The notes beneath the pieces are model-generated. The model did no database searches. It worked only from the letters and a program-made list of their open reading frames with translations, and had not been told where the DNA came from. A stretch of 64,000 bases of DNA from Pleurostoma richardsiae (Eukaryota; Ascomycota; Sordariomycetes; Calosphaeriales; Pleurostomataceae), in NCBI GenBank assembly GCA_030052745.1, contig JANBVO010000014.1, forward strand, positions 682,001 through 746,000, in the 5' to 3' direction. Made by a program: the position numbers and the translations under genes. The first letter of the stretch is position 1; each line of letters begins with the position of its first letter. Of the stretch, positions 1 through 11,039 are shown in pieces.

Positions 1-1
1 A

Positions 2-187
2 TACGGGGTGCAGTGCGTGCACGCGATTGCGAACGGGGCCATTGCGGACGAGGACAGCGAGGCGACCAGGACGGGGAAGAAGATGAGCGCCGAGGAGGTG
101 GGACGGACGTATCTCTGGCTGGCAAGGCAGCCGAGCACCCTATGGGTACACGAGCTGGACCTGAGGCCGGCGCAGGAATCGTTCTAA
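2..187 (+). CDS. Short-chain dehydrogenase, C-terminal fragment (cut by the window edge)
   Basis: An open frame enters from the left edge and stops with TAA at 185-187, giving 61 residues. It contains AIANGAI and GKKMSAEEVGRTYLWLARQ and ends in WVHELDLRPAQESF. Fungal Rossmann-fold short-chain dehydrogenases commonly end with an ELDLRP..E tail of this kind. The catalytic YxxxK and the NAD(P)-binding glycines would lie outside the window, so substrate and activity cannot be inferred. A different frame gives a longer 93-residue open stretch here, but only this frame carries family-like sequence. The next gene points towards it, so the two genes converge. Confidence 0.6.
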   Translation, partial: YGVQCVHAIANGAIADEDSEATRTGKKMSAEEVGRTYLWLARQPSTLWVHELDLRPAQESF

Positions 188-325
188 AGCTGTTTGATCA
201 CTTCTCTGTCATAGGGCTTCGGTTCTGGAGAATCCCTGGAGCACTCCTATTACAGGGCAGAAAAGCAAATTCTAAAAGTGCATTTTGCGTGTAAAACAGT
301 ACAACCAGCAAGACGCTATTCGTAT

Positions 326-1282
326 CTACTCCGACCTTGGGAAGATGTCCTTGTACTCCAGTAGAGCCTCCTTATAACCCAGCGGCTTGCGGCCCGTCAG
401 CTTCTCAACAGTATCTGAAGTCTGTGCCATGAACCCGCGCGCCACCATCTCACCGCAACAGAGCAAATCGCCAATGCACAGCTTCATGGGCAGCGCCGAG
501 AAGTCACCCTCAAAGCTCTCCGGAAGCCCGCGGTCCAGCCACCACTTCTTCAGCTCCTCGTCAGGCGTGTCCACAAACTGCGCCTTGTAGCCGCTCTGGC
601 TGTTGATCCAATCGAACACTTCCCTGTCGGTGACGGCCTCGGGCCCAGTCACGTCGTAGATGGTATTAGGCTCGCCCCTGCCGAGCAGCAACGCGGCCGC
701 GACCCGACCAGCGTCTTCGCGGGCGACGTATGCTCCCTTCTGGCCATGGCTATTATTGAGCCATCGGTCGCCGCAGAACTTCCACGATTGGGCAAACAAT
801 GCAGGGATGTTGTCCATGTAGAGATAGTTGCGCTGGATGCTATACTGGAGTCCCGAACCGGTGACGACGCCCTCAATGTAGTGGTGATCGCGCGGCAGGA
901 ACGGGATGTCCTCGTCCCTCTCTGCCTGGATCCCCGCGCCCACGAAGGACGTGTAGCAGACGCGCTTGACGCCGGTCGCCTTCGCGGCCTCGACGACATT
1001 CCGGGCCTGGCGACGTCGACCCTCACCGAACAGCCAGGTTGAGATCAGGGTGACCGCCTCTGCGCCAGCGAAGACCCGCTTCAGGCTTTCGGGATCATCA
1101 TAAGTGGCGACCTGCACCTCCGCGCCCTTGCTCTTCCATTCCGCGAGCTTGTCAGCGGGGATGGTGTCGAGTTGATACGTTGTGAAGACCAGCTTCTCGT
1201 CTGGCTTGGCGATTTGCACTGCATAAGAAGCGGCGATACCACCGAGGTGGCCGTCGACGCCGGTGAGGACGTACTTGGGCAT
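326..1282 (-). CDS. NmrA-like / NAD(P)-binding Rossmann protein
   Basis: A single exon of about 318 residues starting at MPKYVLTGVDGHLGG. An ATG 18 codons upstream (1336) is also in frame, but the Rossmann beta-1 strand normally lies near the N-terminus, so 1282 is preferred. The TGVDGHLG loop matches the GxxGxxG dinucleotide-binding motif of atypical SDRs. RVCYTSFVGAG and HHYIEGVVTGSGLQYSIQRN follow, as in NmrA/HSCARG proteins. No clear YxxxK active site is visible. Family members are either redox-sensing regulators or tailoring reductases, and the sequence alone does not decide which. It is convergent with the SDR fragment on its left. Confidence 0.75.
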   Translation of the reverse strand: MPKYVLTGVDGHLGGIAASYAVQIAKPDEKLVFTTYQLDTIPADKLAEWKSKGAEVQVATYDDPESLKRVFAGAEAVTLISTWLFGEGRRRQARNVVEAAKATGVKRVCYTSFVGAGIQAERDEDIPFLPRDHHYIEGVVTGSGLQYSIQRNYLYMDNIPALFAQSWKFCGDRWLNNSHGQKGAYVAREDAGRVAAALLLGRGEPNTIYDVTGPEAVTDREVFDWINSQSGYKAQFVDTPDEELKKWWLDRGLPESFEGDFSALPMKLCIGDLLCCGEMVARGFMAQTSDTVEKLTGRKPLGYKEALLEYKDIFPRSE

Positions 1283-2044
1283 GGTGCTTGGTTTGAGGAA
1301 TTTGGAGAGCAGTCTTGCTGTCATTTTGACGCCCACTGTCCGAAGCCAGGCTTCTTAAAAAGAGACAGGCCGAGGTCTAGCTTCTCCAAAGAACTCCCCC
1401 TCGGACCACCCGGCGGCGACTGGAGATGTCCCATCATGTTATGTCCCAAACGGTCACACCACACTAATTGGCTAGGCACCGTGATGGGTAGGGCCAGCAC
1501 TAAGGATCACGCTCGGCTCTCCAGTTCCTCTCGCCGTACATCCGGTGAGCGATGTCCAGCTGGTCTGCAGAAACGGCCGGCATGCGTAAAATGTGGCATA
1601 TAGGCTATAGCTGTCGGAAAAGCCTCATAAGACAACAGAAGCACCTGAGTTATACTAAGTATTTCGATAAGACTAGATATTTCCTACATACAACGGGTGA
1701 AGATGAGTCGCCCGACGAGACGAGCGCCACCAGGTGATTCAGTGGCTCTTCACTTTGCGGGGAAACATACCGCCGCTAGGGGAAAGCATCTTCCACACTA
1801 CCATATGAAGCTAGCTGTTGTGTTTCTCTTTGTTTCTGTTCAGTCCCAACGTGCCTAAGTAAAGCGGCAATATTAGTGGTAGGTTAATATGCTTATCTTG
1901 GCCGGTTAGACAATAACATATAGGCCTCAGCTTAGTACTGTATCGCAACTGAGTAAATATGAGAAGCGACGCCTCCAAAAAAGCTTCAAGGTTTAAGAAT
2001 ACAGACGCTGATCGTGAATCACGCTGCAGTAAAGTGTCGAACTC
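1283..2044. other. Intergenic, no gene seen
   Basis: Upstream region of the NmrA-like gene and downstream region of the NLR-like gene. Short open frames on the + strand (1172-1603 and 1552-1737) show no family-like sequence. Nothing further is supported. Confidence 0.5.
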
Positions 2045-5000
2045 TCATAGCTGGGCAGGATGGGCTTCGATAACCGGCTGCCTTTCATGACCCTTCCTCT
2101 GCCCATATGCTCTTGCGAGAACTTGCTCCGACGCCAACCGTTCATAATCCTCCTCGGTTAGTGTCCTTTTCCGGATAGCCACGACGTGCTCGAGCATACT
2201 GATAGCCTCCTCAACCCGTCCCTCGTAGAGGTATGCCCGTGCAAGAGTGTTCTCCGGCGTCAATCGATGGTGGTCCTCTTGCGATAGCGTTCTTTTTCGG
2301 ATGGGTAAGACAGACTCGAGCATACTGATAGCCTCCTGAATCCGACCGTCTTCGAGGTATGCTCGGGCCAGGGTATGTTCTGACGTTAACCGATGATGGT
2401 CCCCTTCCGCTAATGTCGTCTTTCGGATGGCCACGATGTCCTGAAGCATACTGACAGCCTCTTTTACTCGCCCATCGTCGAGATATGCCCTTGCGAGGGC
2501 GTGCTCTGATGTTAATCGAGAATTGTCTTCTTCGGATAGTGTCCTACTTTGGATAGTCACTACGCATTCGAAGATATCAATAGCCTCTCTGATCCGTCTA
2601 TCGTCGAGATATGCGCTTGCGAGTTCGTGCTCTGACGTTAATCTTGAATTGTCCTCTTCAGCAAGCGTCCTCTTCCGGATCGCTACCACGTGCTCAAAGA
2701 TCTTGATGGCCTCTTCGATCCGCCTATCCTTGAGATACGCTTTTGCGAGCCCATGCTCTGACGATAATCGAGAATTATCCTCTTCCGGAAGCCTCCTCTT
2801 TCGGATGGCCACCACGTGCTCGAAGATATCAATGGCCTCTTTAATCCGTCTATCATCGAGATATGCACTTGCAAGTTCGTGCTCCGCTGTCAATCGGGCA
2901 TCATCCTCTTCGGCCAGCGTTCTACGCCGGGCGGCCACCACATGCTCAAACATGCTGATGGCTTCTTTGAAACGTCGGTCTATGTCAAGGCATTGTCCAA
3001 CTCGAAGACAAAGATCATACTTCACGTCAATCTCATACTCTTTGCTCCTGTAAAGGACACGGAGCGTATGCGGGAGGTAATCTCTCCATAGCCCACGGTT
3101 CACTACATCAGCAGACGGAAAAGTTGCCGCAAGATGTCGAATAGCAGCAATTTCTGTCTCTTTCGCATACTCTTGTTTCTCGATCCACAGTCTTATCGCC
3201 GCATGCACAAGGTTGTGCATGTCGAACGTGTCGCTTTCCCCTCGTCTAGTTAGGAATGCATACCCACAGAGCGTCCCAATGGCGTCCACCATCTCCTCCT
3301 CCGTTTCAGGTTGAGGCAGTATTGAATGTGGTATGGCCTTCGGCTCGATGCATGATATGAATGAAAGTAGATTGGCCGCAGTTCTGCTGGATCGGCGGAT
3401 GTGCTCGAAGCTTACGCGCCACGTCGTCGTTACCGCGTTCTGGGAGCCAGCGTATCTTGTAGTATCGCGAAATTCTTTGCTCATTAGACTGACCATGCCC
3501 TTCTCTGCGCCTCGTAACAGGCTAAGGTACTTCCCTATGGATACCTGTTTCTTATTCAAGTATGCAGCGGCTTGGACGATAGCCAGGGGAAGATGGGTGA
3601 GTTCGTTCAACAGCTCTGTGAGTGCCGCCGTGTCGTTCATGACCTCCTTCCGCAGGACTAAGCTTCCAAGAAGGCTGACTGCCTCCTCGCTGTCCATCCT
3701 TTGCAGCTCAACGATGTCGCTCCCAGCAGCGTCCACTGCCACCTCCCGAGATCGTGTAGTGAACAGCGTCAGACCCTTATCGCTTTCCGGGAGATATCTG
3801 GCTATGCCAACTGAGCTTTCGAAGAGTACGTCCATGTCGTCCGCATTGTCCGCAACGAGAAGCCAGGGCCCGGCCGCCTCCGAACTTAGAAACCTCCGTA
3901 CTGATTCCTTGATATCCTTGTCGTCACTTCGTTTCCGAATCGGGAGTGTCCTAGCCATCTCGACATACGCTTGTTCAAAAGTAGCCTCGCTCAGCATTGG
4001 TACCCAGAAGATAGAATAATCGGGCCTATTCTCCTTGGTCCAGTATGCAAGCTGCAAAGCCACCTGAGTCTTGCCCACGCCGCCTAGTCCGACGAGCGCT
4101 GCCCTTGGATTCTCCTGAGTGAATAGCTTATCTCTCAGTGCTTCGAGTGCGCCTTTCCGCCCCACGAACCGTTTGTTCTGGCGGAAAGGGATGTGGAAAC
4201 ACGGCTCCGCGACACGGCTAACGGCACTTTCCGATGATAGTGCAGGAGATGATACATCTCCTTGCCCATGCTGAAGAAGCGAATTGGTTGCCTGTCCTGC
4301 CCACCTCTTTAACTCCCCAACAACCCGGATGAAGCCGGTATTTTCTGCCAGGTCGAACCTGACCATATCCCTGTGGTCTGCATGAATGCTAGCAGATGTA
4401 TAGCCCTCCAAGGTTGCAGACTCTTTGCTCACGACGTGCCCCACATGCGACAACGGCAGCTCTTCGAAGAAACATATCACGTCGAGACGTCTACCAGCCT
4501 CCCGAAGTTCCCGCACCATAGATAGAAACCGGCGTTGGATTGAGTCGAGCAGTTGATTATCGGTTTCGAGGACCGCCAGCAGGGACTTGTTCGTGGACTT
4601 GACAAGTCCGAGGGTAGAAGCAGGTATCTTGGTCCAATCCGCCATCCAGGACCCCCTGTGAGGCGTGCCCATGAACATTATTCCAACGACATTATCGAAT
4701 ATGTCACGAAGATGAGATTCGGGGTTGTTTCGTGAGAGCAAGATAGCCTCCTTGCAGACAAGCCCGCCGAGGCTGTGTGCGACGAAGATCAGTGGGCGAG
4801 AGGTCGCACCTCGCGAGGCTCGGTTGTTCGTCAGGTCGTTCAAGAGGTTCGTGGCATGGTCGACCAGTCGATTCATCGACGCAGCCGACCTGCGCACAAC
4901 GTATGCGTCGTAGCCGTACGTGAGGAGACAAGCGTTCGGGAGCTGGGGAGGGAGGTGCGCTTTGGGCCAAGGCGTCGAGTGCCCATGGGCCGTCCATGTG

Positions 5001-5293
5001 CTCCGTTTGTTGCCGCTCAGGCCGTGGACGAAGCAGATGTCGACGGTCGCTTCAGCACAGTCGTGCCATACTTCAGGCCCGTCTGGAAAAGACTGATCGC
5101 TACTAGAACTTGCGATGGTTGGAGTAGATTGGGCTATGCAAAGTGACTGCGGCCGGTCTATTGTCGCGCTCGGGCTCGTCGGCGTCACGGAAAGCGACCT
5201 AGAGGGCTCCTCCCGTCTCTTGAAGATGGCCAACTTCTTCATCGAGAATCCAACACGTCGAGGCTGGAAAGCAATTTCAGTGGGACCAGGCAC
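2045..5293 (-). CDS. NLR-like receptor: alpha/beta hydrolase + NB-ARC + TPR
   Basis: An intronless frame of 1082 residues; an alternative start is Met18 (MKKLAIFKRR). Residues about 75-310 are a SesB-type alpha/beta hydrolase with CFVHGLSGNKRSTW, the nucleophile elbow VAHSLGG (Ser about 174) and a candidate His in ASIHADHRDM. Residues about 375-640 are the NB-ARC/STAND ATPase, with Walker A VGLGGVGKTQ (about 401-410) and Walker B WLLVADNADD (about 477-486). A winged-helix-like stretch follows, then from about 760 seven TPR units with a strict 42-residue period (core RRIKEAIDIFEHVVAIRKR). The hydrolase-NB-ARC-TPR order matches fungal NOD-like receptors, several of which control heterokaryon incompatibility. 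The near-identity of the repeats suggests recent duplication or gene conversion. The role in innate or allorecognition signalling is inferred. Confidence 0.88.
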   Translation of the reverse strand: MPGPTEIAFQPRRVGFSMKKLAIFKRREEPSRSLSVTPTSPSATIDRPQSLCIAQSTPTIASSSSDQSFPDGPEVWHDCAEATVDICFVHGLSGNKRSTWTAHGHSTPWPKAHLPPQLPNACLLTYGYDAYVVRRSAASMNRLVDHATNLLNDLTNNRASRGATSRPLIFVAHSLGGLVCKEAILLSRNNPESHLRDIFDNVVGIMFMGTPHRGSWMADWTKIPASTLGLVKSTNKSLLAVLETDNQLLDSIQRRFLSMVRELREAGRRLDVICFFEELPLSHVGHVVSKESATLEGYTSASIHADHRDMVRFDLAENTGFIRVVGELKRWAGQATNSLLQHGQGDVSSPALSSESAVSRVAEPCFHIPFRQNKRFVGRKGALEALRDKLFTQENPRAALVGLGGVGKTQVALQLAYWTKENRPDYSIFWVPMLSEATFEQAYVEMARTLPIRKRSDDKDIKESVRRFLSSEAAGPWLLVADNADDMDVLFESSVGIARYLPESDKGLTLFTTRSREVAVDAAGSDIVELQRMDSEEAVSLLGSLVLRKEVMNDTAALTELLNELTHLPLAIVQAAAYLNKKQVSIGKYLSLLRGAEKGMVSLMSKEFRDTTRYAGSQNAVTTTWRVSFEHIRRSSRTAANLLSFISCIEPKAIPHSILPQPETEEEMVDAIGTLCGYAFLTRRGESDTFDMHNLVHAAIRLWIEKQEYAKETEIAAIRHLAATFPSADVVNRGLWRDYLPHTLRVLYRSKEYEIDVKYDLCLRVGQCLDIDRRFKEAISMFEHVVAARRRTLAEEDDARLTAEHELASAYLDDRRIKEAIDIFEHVVAIRKRRLPEEDNSRLSSEHGLAKAYLKDRRIEEAIKIFEHVVAIRKRTLAEEDNSRLTSEHELASAYLDDRRIREAIDIFECVVTIQSRTLSEEDNSRLTSEHALARAYLDDGRVKEAVSMLQDIVAIRKTTLAEGDHHRLTSEHTLARAYLEDGRIQEAISMLESVLPIRKRTLSQEDHHRLTPENTLARAYLYEGRVEEAISMLEHVVAIRKRTLTEEDYERLASEQVLARAYGQRKGHERQPVIEAHPAQL
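2080..2990 (-). repeat. 126-bp coding tandem repeat (TPR units of the NLR)
   Basis: About seven copies of a 126-bp unit, each encoding one 42-residue TPR. In the protein the units read DIDRRFKEAISM, DDRRIKEAIDIF, KDRRIEEAIKIF, DDRRIREAIDIF, DDGRVKEAVSML, EDGRIQEAISML and YEGRVEEAISML. The spacing is constant with no frame slippage, which suggests selection to keep the array in frame. Confidence 0.85.
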
Positions 5294-5795
5294 AGGGCAT
5301 GCAAAAGCTGTCTGTCGGAAGGTCGATCTCGATTGTGTGCGGGGTTAACAGGCGAAGACAAAAGTAGGCTATGCAGGGAGGTGCGATGATTTCAGCTGAG
5401 GCGCATTATCGGCTGAGACGCTCTGCCAGCTTCGCCTTGGGATTAGCTCGTCCTTTGGATACCCAACCACCGCGGAGTTTTCTAGCTTTCCCTAAGAGCA
5501 TAGCAATTGCAACGACGTTTCGGTCGTGAATTCACAGGAATATCGGGGGAGGAAGGCGAGTTGTCAATAGATGCTCTGACCCCTACAAGATGCTAAAGTT
5601 AAAATGAAAGAGAGACATTCTACAAACAGAGGATTTGACGATAATTCTTGGGGCAGGTCAGCCTATGGACCAGCGCGTCTGATAAGCACTTTGAAGCAGC
5701 AGCGGGATATGAAATCCTGGAAGCTAACCGCACGTCGGATCTCATTGCTGGATTTAGACATGTGCGTAGAAGATCTTGATGCGGCAGCTATATTC
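5294..5795. other. Intergenic, no gene seen
   Basis: Promoter side of the NLR-like gene and 3' side of the Zn2Cys6 regulator. No coding signal is supported. Confidence 0.5.
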
Positions 5796-7884
5796 TCATA
5801 GCCGCAAGAAATCGTTCCAATACTCCCAATCCAGCTCGTTTTCGTTCGTCCATCCAAAGCCATCAAAGCCACGCGTGTCCAGAACAGTTGGTATCTGATC
5901 GCTATCCCTCCTTCCCTTCTGCCTCTCCTCGCAGAGTAATTGGATGAACATCGGCGCCGCATTCTGGTCCTGATCTAACGACTTCTTGCGCGCCTCCCAA
6001 GCCTCCAGAATCAAGTCTCCAAGAGCGACAAAGAAAGGATTCTCAGTATCCCCGATCAGCTCGGGGTGCTCGTTATAGAGGCTCTCGACAAGCTTCCAAG
6101 CTAAAGCTACCCGGTCACCAGTATACCGCCGCCGCAGATCGCTGATGACCCAGATGTAGGTGTCTAGCTGGTACTTGTATGTGTTCGTCAGGTGCATAAA
6201 TAGGTGCTGTGAGAACTTGCTGTGCATGGCTATGTCGATCATTTTCAGCGAGGTTACAGCCGAATCGAAGAGTATGTCACTCTCCTCCCGCGTGATGTAT
6301 ACGTCGCCACCGCCAGCAGCAGCTCGACTCCGCGGATGGTGGATCTTGAAGCGCATGCTAGCGACAGCAAGGTTCCCCATTGCGCATGCAAGGCCATGGA
6401 GTGGTATGCGCTTGTCACAGTTACGAAAGAACCTCTCCCGGTAGATGGCCTCAATCTCATTAATGACCTCGTCCGCCAGCTCCACCGACCTCTTTCCCTT
6501 TACGGGGCCGTGAATGACAGCGTCGAACATCTTGGCGGCTGTAGGCGAGGATCGAAGCCAGTCAAAGACCTGGAACTTCAGCAAGACGCAGAGCATCTCC
6601 GTCGGGCCATTGTGCTCGGCAGGAGCCTCGGCCATGTCAGGGTCCAAATCTGCGTCGTTGACGTTGAGCGGGAGGCGGACGTTCCCGAACTCGGATAGTG
6701 GCGGGCTCATTCCCACAGCAGGAGCAGGACCGACGCGGTTCCGAGAGTCGAGCGCATGCAGCTGAGACCACAGACGGATTCGCATTTCCTTTTCGAAGAA
6801 TGAGATCTCCGGGCTGGTGTTCTCTCGGTGTAGACCCATCTTCTCGCCTAATCTTATGGCAGCGCCAGTCAGGGTGGTAGTTAGGTTTGACTCTGGGTCA
6901 GCCAAGAAAAACAGGACGAATGCCTGCAGAACCTCGAAGTCCCTCGCCGTTAGAAAGTCGGCTGCGACGAGGGCCCGGAGGGTAGCCACTCGATAACGTG
7001 TCAATAGGACGTCCCTAGTCTCACCAAAGATGGCCTGGCATGCATCCGAAGATAAGGAAGTAACAGCGAGAGTATAGATGGCAAACAACGTGGCTGTCAG
7101 AGGCTTCGATACATTGGCAAGATCACAGCTTGCGTCTATGATACGTTGCTGCAGGGTAGGAACATGAACGATCTTCGTCAGGGGGTTCACTCTTTCGACG
7201 AAAACTTGCCAGAGGTGGAAGAGGTGTCTTGGTTCTGGGTGCAAATCGTGTAGTTCCGGTTCTGTAATTGTCAAGATCTCTCGAAAGCTGGGTGTAGGAT
7301 GGAGCAAGGGGTCGTCTTTGTGACGGAGGCTCTGGATGGGAGGGTACTTCAGCTTAACACGGGCTAGAAGTCAGTTTTTAATTCAAAACGAATATACGGG
7401 ATCAACAGACCTCTGTGCTCAGACTTGACCATAGGCATCTAGAGTTATGATTAACACCTGGTTCGCCGGCAAATGCCAGGCTGTCATCTTACCGTTCTGT
7501 TGTTGGCATAGTGTTGTCGGTTAAAAAGACTTGTTGGATAGAAGGCCTAACCGCGGATGGAGTAGGCGCTGGGCTTGTGGGCTTGCTCTCCTTCGGTTTG
7601 ACCTCCAGTCCCGACGGTACCCAGGTATTGGCGTAAGGAGTGAAGTCGACATTGTGCTTCCGCATCAGCTCTTCGTATTGAGCTAGGCGAATGAGCAGAT
7701 CTTCATCGGCGGAGCGCTTCTGAGGCCGGTATGGGGCAGGAGCATCGTATAAGCACTGGGCCTGCGCTTTGATACAGTTGGCACAGGGGTCGCCTTTATC
7801 GCATCTGACCTTGCGACGAGCACAGAGCGAGCAGGCGTGTTTGTGTGGTATCCGCACTTGAGACGTTGATGTCGGTGACGTCAT
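5796..7884 (-). CDS. Zn2Cys6 transcription factor, divergent from the MFS exporter
   Basis: Exon 1 (7884-7493, start MTSPTSTSQ; Met at 7935 is an alternative) carries the zinc cluster HACSLCARRKVRCDKGDPC followed by ANCIKAQAQC, with spacing C-X2-C-X6-C-X5-C-X2-C-X6-C. The last exon ends at 5796 and carries the fungal-specific TF domain (HPEPRHLFHLWQVFVERVNP, then RLGEKMGLHRE and MRIRLWSQLHALDSR). The join between them is not fully resolved. Phase is kept either by a 14-nt micro-exon (GTAAGA donor at 7492, then an exon starting at 7363) or by one longer intron ending near 7330. The first model sums to 657 residues. It is divergent from the exporter across about 800 bp, so it is probably the local regulator of that gene (inference from context). 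Confidence 0.82.
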
Positions 7885-8683
7885 GGCCGTGACTGGCCGG
7901 GGCGATGAATAAATCCAATGAGAATCCTTAAGCACTTGTCGATGTCTACATATCTTTGCGTGATGATTGTTAACGAAGGAGAGCCGACTGTCGTCCGTTT
8001 TAGATCCAGGGATAATCGGGGCGTTCGGACTTCGGGAGGTTCGGGACCAAAAGAGGCTTAGCGCAGGCCGGTTCGGATCCCGAGCCCCTTTGATGCTGGG
8101 GGTGGTGCTTTTCCGGCCTAACTGTACAGACGACAGTCCACTCGCTGGTATCTGAAGGTACGAAAATATAAACCTGGGTAGGTAGATGGTTGCCGGGTTA
8201 AAGATGATTCTGCATAAGGTAAATCTAGGACAATGTCTAGACCGCTTGGACCTGATGTATCCAGTCAGACGAACCTCCTGTTCTACCCCGGAGTGATGGC
8301 ATATGCGTATGACCCTGCACTAGCTGCAACCCTTCGGGCCCGAGTGGAAAGGATACCGTAGCTTGCTGTGACTCGCTCATCCAGGAGTGTCGGGGAAGCC
8401 TCCGACGCGCTACAGATACATATACTCAGTATTACTCTCCTTTCCAACGACCCTGCATCGGCCGAGAGTAAGCAACTTCAAATCTTTCACAGCCCTTTTA
8501 ATCCAAACTCTTGCCTCTAAGGACTTGGTCGTCTGTCTTTCTCCCTCCTCTGTCATTAATATTGGCTTGACGACATCTGACCTTGCCTTCGAAAGCCACG
8601 TTCACAGATACTTGAAACCTATCTATTATCTATTACCTACTCCTTTGATCCTTGGCGCTCTTCCTTGAGCCAACAATATAATC
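7885..8683. promoter_or_regulatory. Shared divergent promoter, Zn2Cys6 regulator / MFS exporter
   Basis: About 800 bp separates the start of the zinc-cluster gene (-) from the exporter ATG (+). It contains four CGG triplets on one strand at 8017, 8026, 8033 and 8042, arranged as two CGG-N6-CGG direct repeats 4 bp apart. Direct CGG repeats are one of the established site classes for Zn2Cys6 dimers. Binding by the adjacent regulator is inference. An ORF at 8387-8668 has no recognisable content and probably overlaps the exporter 5' leader. Confidence 0.45.
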
Positions 8684-10752
8684 ATGCTATTCAAAAAGGC
8701 AAATCAATTAGATGCTCCTACAACGTTACCCAGAAAGAACGAAACCACGAGCAGTCCTGTACCAGCACGTAGTGCTGAGAATGGACACGCGAAGAGCGGA
8801 CAGGACCGTGTACCCGAAGGAAAGATGGCCGACGAGGTTATCGCATACCCTACAGGGCCCAGGCTTGTTTTATTGCTCGTCTCGGTCTTTCTCAGCATGT
8901 TTCTTGTGGCTCTGGTCAGCATTACTCCTCCCCGTTCCTTTTTCTATCCTAGACTGAAATGTTGATCCGATCACGCCGCAGGACCGCTTGATCATCGCAA
9001 CGGCTATCCCACAAATCACGGATGACTTCAAATCCCAAACCGACATTGGCTGGTATGGCTCTGCGTACCTGCTGACTACGTGCGCCTCTCAGCTCCTGTT
9101 TGGAAAGTTGTACACCTATTTCAGCATCAAGGCCCTCTTCTTGGCCACCGTCTTGCTCTTCGAGGTCGGATCTGCCCTGTGCGGCGCAGCACCGAATTCG
9201 ATTGCGTTCATCTTAGGCAGAGCCATCGCAGGCATAGGTGCGGCCGGTATTTCCAGTGGTGGTGTGAGTTCGAACCTCTTCCCTTTCCGGCCTCAGCTCT
9301 GGAGACTGTACATGGCATGATCAATTAACGCAAGAACTCCAACAGATTCTCCTGATCGTGTTCTCATTGCCCCTGCACAAGCGACCGCTGTTTCAGGGCT
9401 TGTTCGGCGCCGTATTTGGCATTGCATCTGTTGTGGGGCCGGTCGTGGGGGGAGCACTCACGACACATGTCACTTGGCGGTGGTGTTTCTACATCAATCT
9501 TCCGTTTGGAGGTGTAGCCATGGCCGTGATCCTGTTTCTCTTACAGGTTCCTGATCGAGAAACGACGAAGATTCCCACCAAGGACAAGCTTGCGCAGCTG
9601 GATGTGTACGGTACTGTCCTGTTCGTGCCGGGCTGTATCTGTTTGATCCTGGCTCTCCAGTGGGGTGGAGTGACATACTCTGTGAGTCTGAACCTCTTGA
9701 TGGATTCTTAATGTGGCACTGATCTCTTTGGCAGTGGAATAATGGCCGCATGATTGCCTTGCTTGTCCTCGCTGGACTTCTACTTCTAGGCTTTGTCATG
9801 GTCCAGATCTTGCTGCCCAAGACGGCCACCATTCCTCCCAGGATCTTCAAGCAGCGCAGCATCCTTTCTGGTTTCTTCACCACTGTCTGTATCGGGTCCG
9901 AGATGATGATCTTCAGTAAGTCCGATGAGTCTTCAAAAATGAGCCCGGCCTGGCTAACACGAGACAGCGTATTACCTTCCCATCTGGTTCCAAGCCATTC
10001 AAGGAGTCTCGGCTGTCCAATCAGGTATTCGCATACTCCCTCTCGTCCTCTCCCTCGTCATCGGTTCGTTGGTGGCCGGTGCTCTTACCCATCGTATCGG
10101 CTATTACACACCTCTTATGATCGGGGGAGTCTGCTTTATGAGCATAGGTGCAGGTTTGCTATACACTCTCCAGGTGGACACGTCCGAGGGCCAGTGGATC
10201 GGCTACCAGATACTCTACGGCTGGGGCATGGGGCTCGCCACCCAGGCGCCTAACCTGGCCGCCCAGACCGTCTTATCGAATCGCGACATCCCAATCGGCA
10301 CCTCGCTCTTGTTCTTCGCCCAGCTGCTCGGCGGTGCCATCTTCGTCTCAGTTGGCCAGAATGTCCTAGACAACCAGCTCCTGAAGCGCCTTTCGTCCGT
10401 CCCCGGCTTCGGCGCCAGCTGGATCGAGAACAACGGCGCCACATCGCTGACCGGACTGCCGGCGTCGGTCAAGCCGACGGTTATAGCCGCCTATAATGAA
10501 TCACTCCGCCAGGTGTTCCTGGTCGGGCTGATCCTGGTCTGTCTCATCATGCCCGGCACATTGGGAATGGAGTGGCTGAGTGTCAAGAAGAATATGAAGA
10601 CGCAGGAGAAGAAGAGTGACGAAGATGGCCGTATGGAGGATAACACGAAAAAGAACATACCGCGACCTGATGAACCGGAGACGAAGACCTCTGTTTCTGT
10701 TCCTGTTGGCGCGGATGAGGAAGCCGGGGAGGAGAAGGAAATAAACCTTTAG
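8684..10752 (+). CDS. MFS exporter, DHA 14-TM drug/toxin efflux type
   Basis: Five exons join in frame: 8684-8914, 8982-9263, 9346-9681, 9735-9915 and 9968-10752, giving 604 residues. The joins restore [20 protein letters not shown], the motif C region [15 protein letters not shown] with [20 protein letters not shown], and [20 protein letters not shown]. These are hallmarks of fungal DHA2-like exporters that extrude toxins and fungicides by proton antiport at the plasma membrane. The N-terminal 50 residues and the last 60 are polar and Lys/Glu-rich, hence cytosolic. All four introns are 52-82 nt with GT-AG ends. Divergence from a Zn2Cys6 gene suggests inducible efflux. The substrate is unknown. 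Confidence 0.93.
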
Positions 10753-11039
10753 AGAGGATCGTCCATGGTTCGAGTTGTAGGCTTCGCCCACTCCGACTTT
10801 TCGGAGTATGGATGACTTATATACTTCAGTTATGTGTTTTTTCCCTACCTCGACCTCTTCCAATGTTATTCTTTAGACAGGCTAGGTCTCGCTTCTAGCC
10901 CTCTTTTTCGAGATGGAAAGGAGGCGAAAGATTGGCATGTGTAAAAGTATGAATGGGAGGTCGGATGGTATCTCTACTCTATAGAATTTCCGTAGACTAA
11001 GACGAGGTGCCAACGGGAGTCATTGTCAGTCGAGAACCC
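10753..11039. other. Exporter 3' flank, no gene seen
   Basis: 3' flank of the exporter. No coding signal is seen before the duplicated block that starts near 11,040. Confidence 0.4.

Noticed and set aside
2683-2874. Non-coding RNA or CRISPR-like repeat array at 2.1-3.0 kb
   Set aside because: The 126-bp repeats are TPR codons in frame on the minus strand. There are no spacers, and CRISPR does not apply to fungal nuclear DNA.
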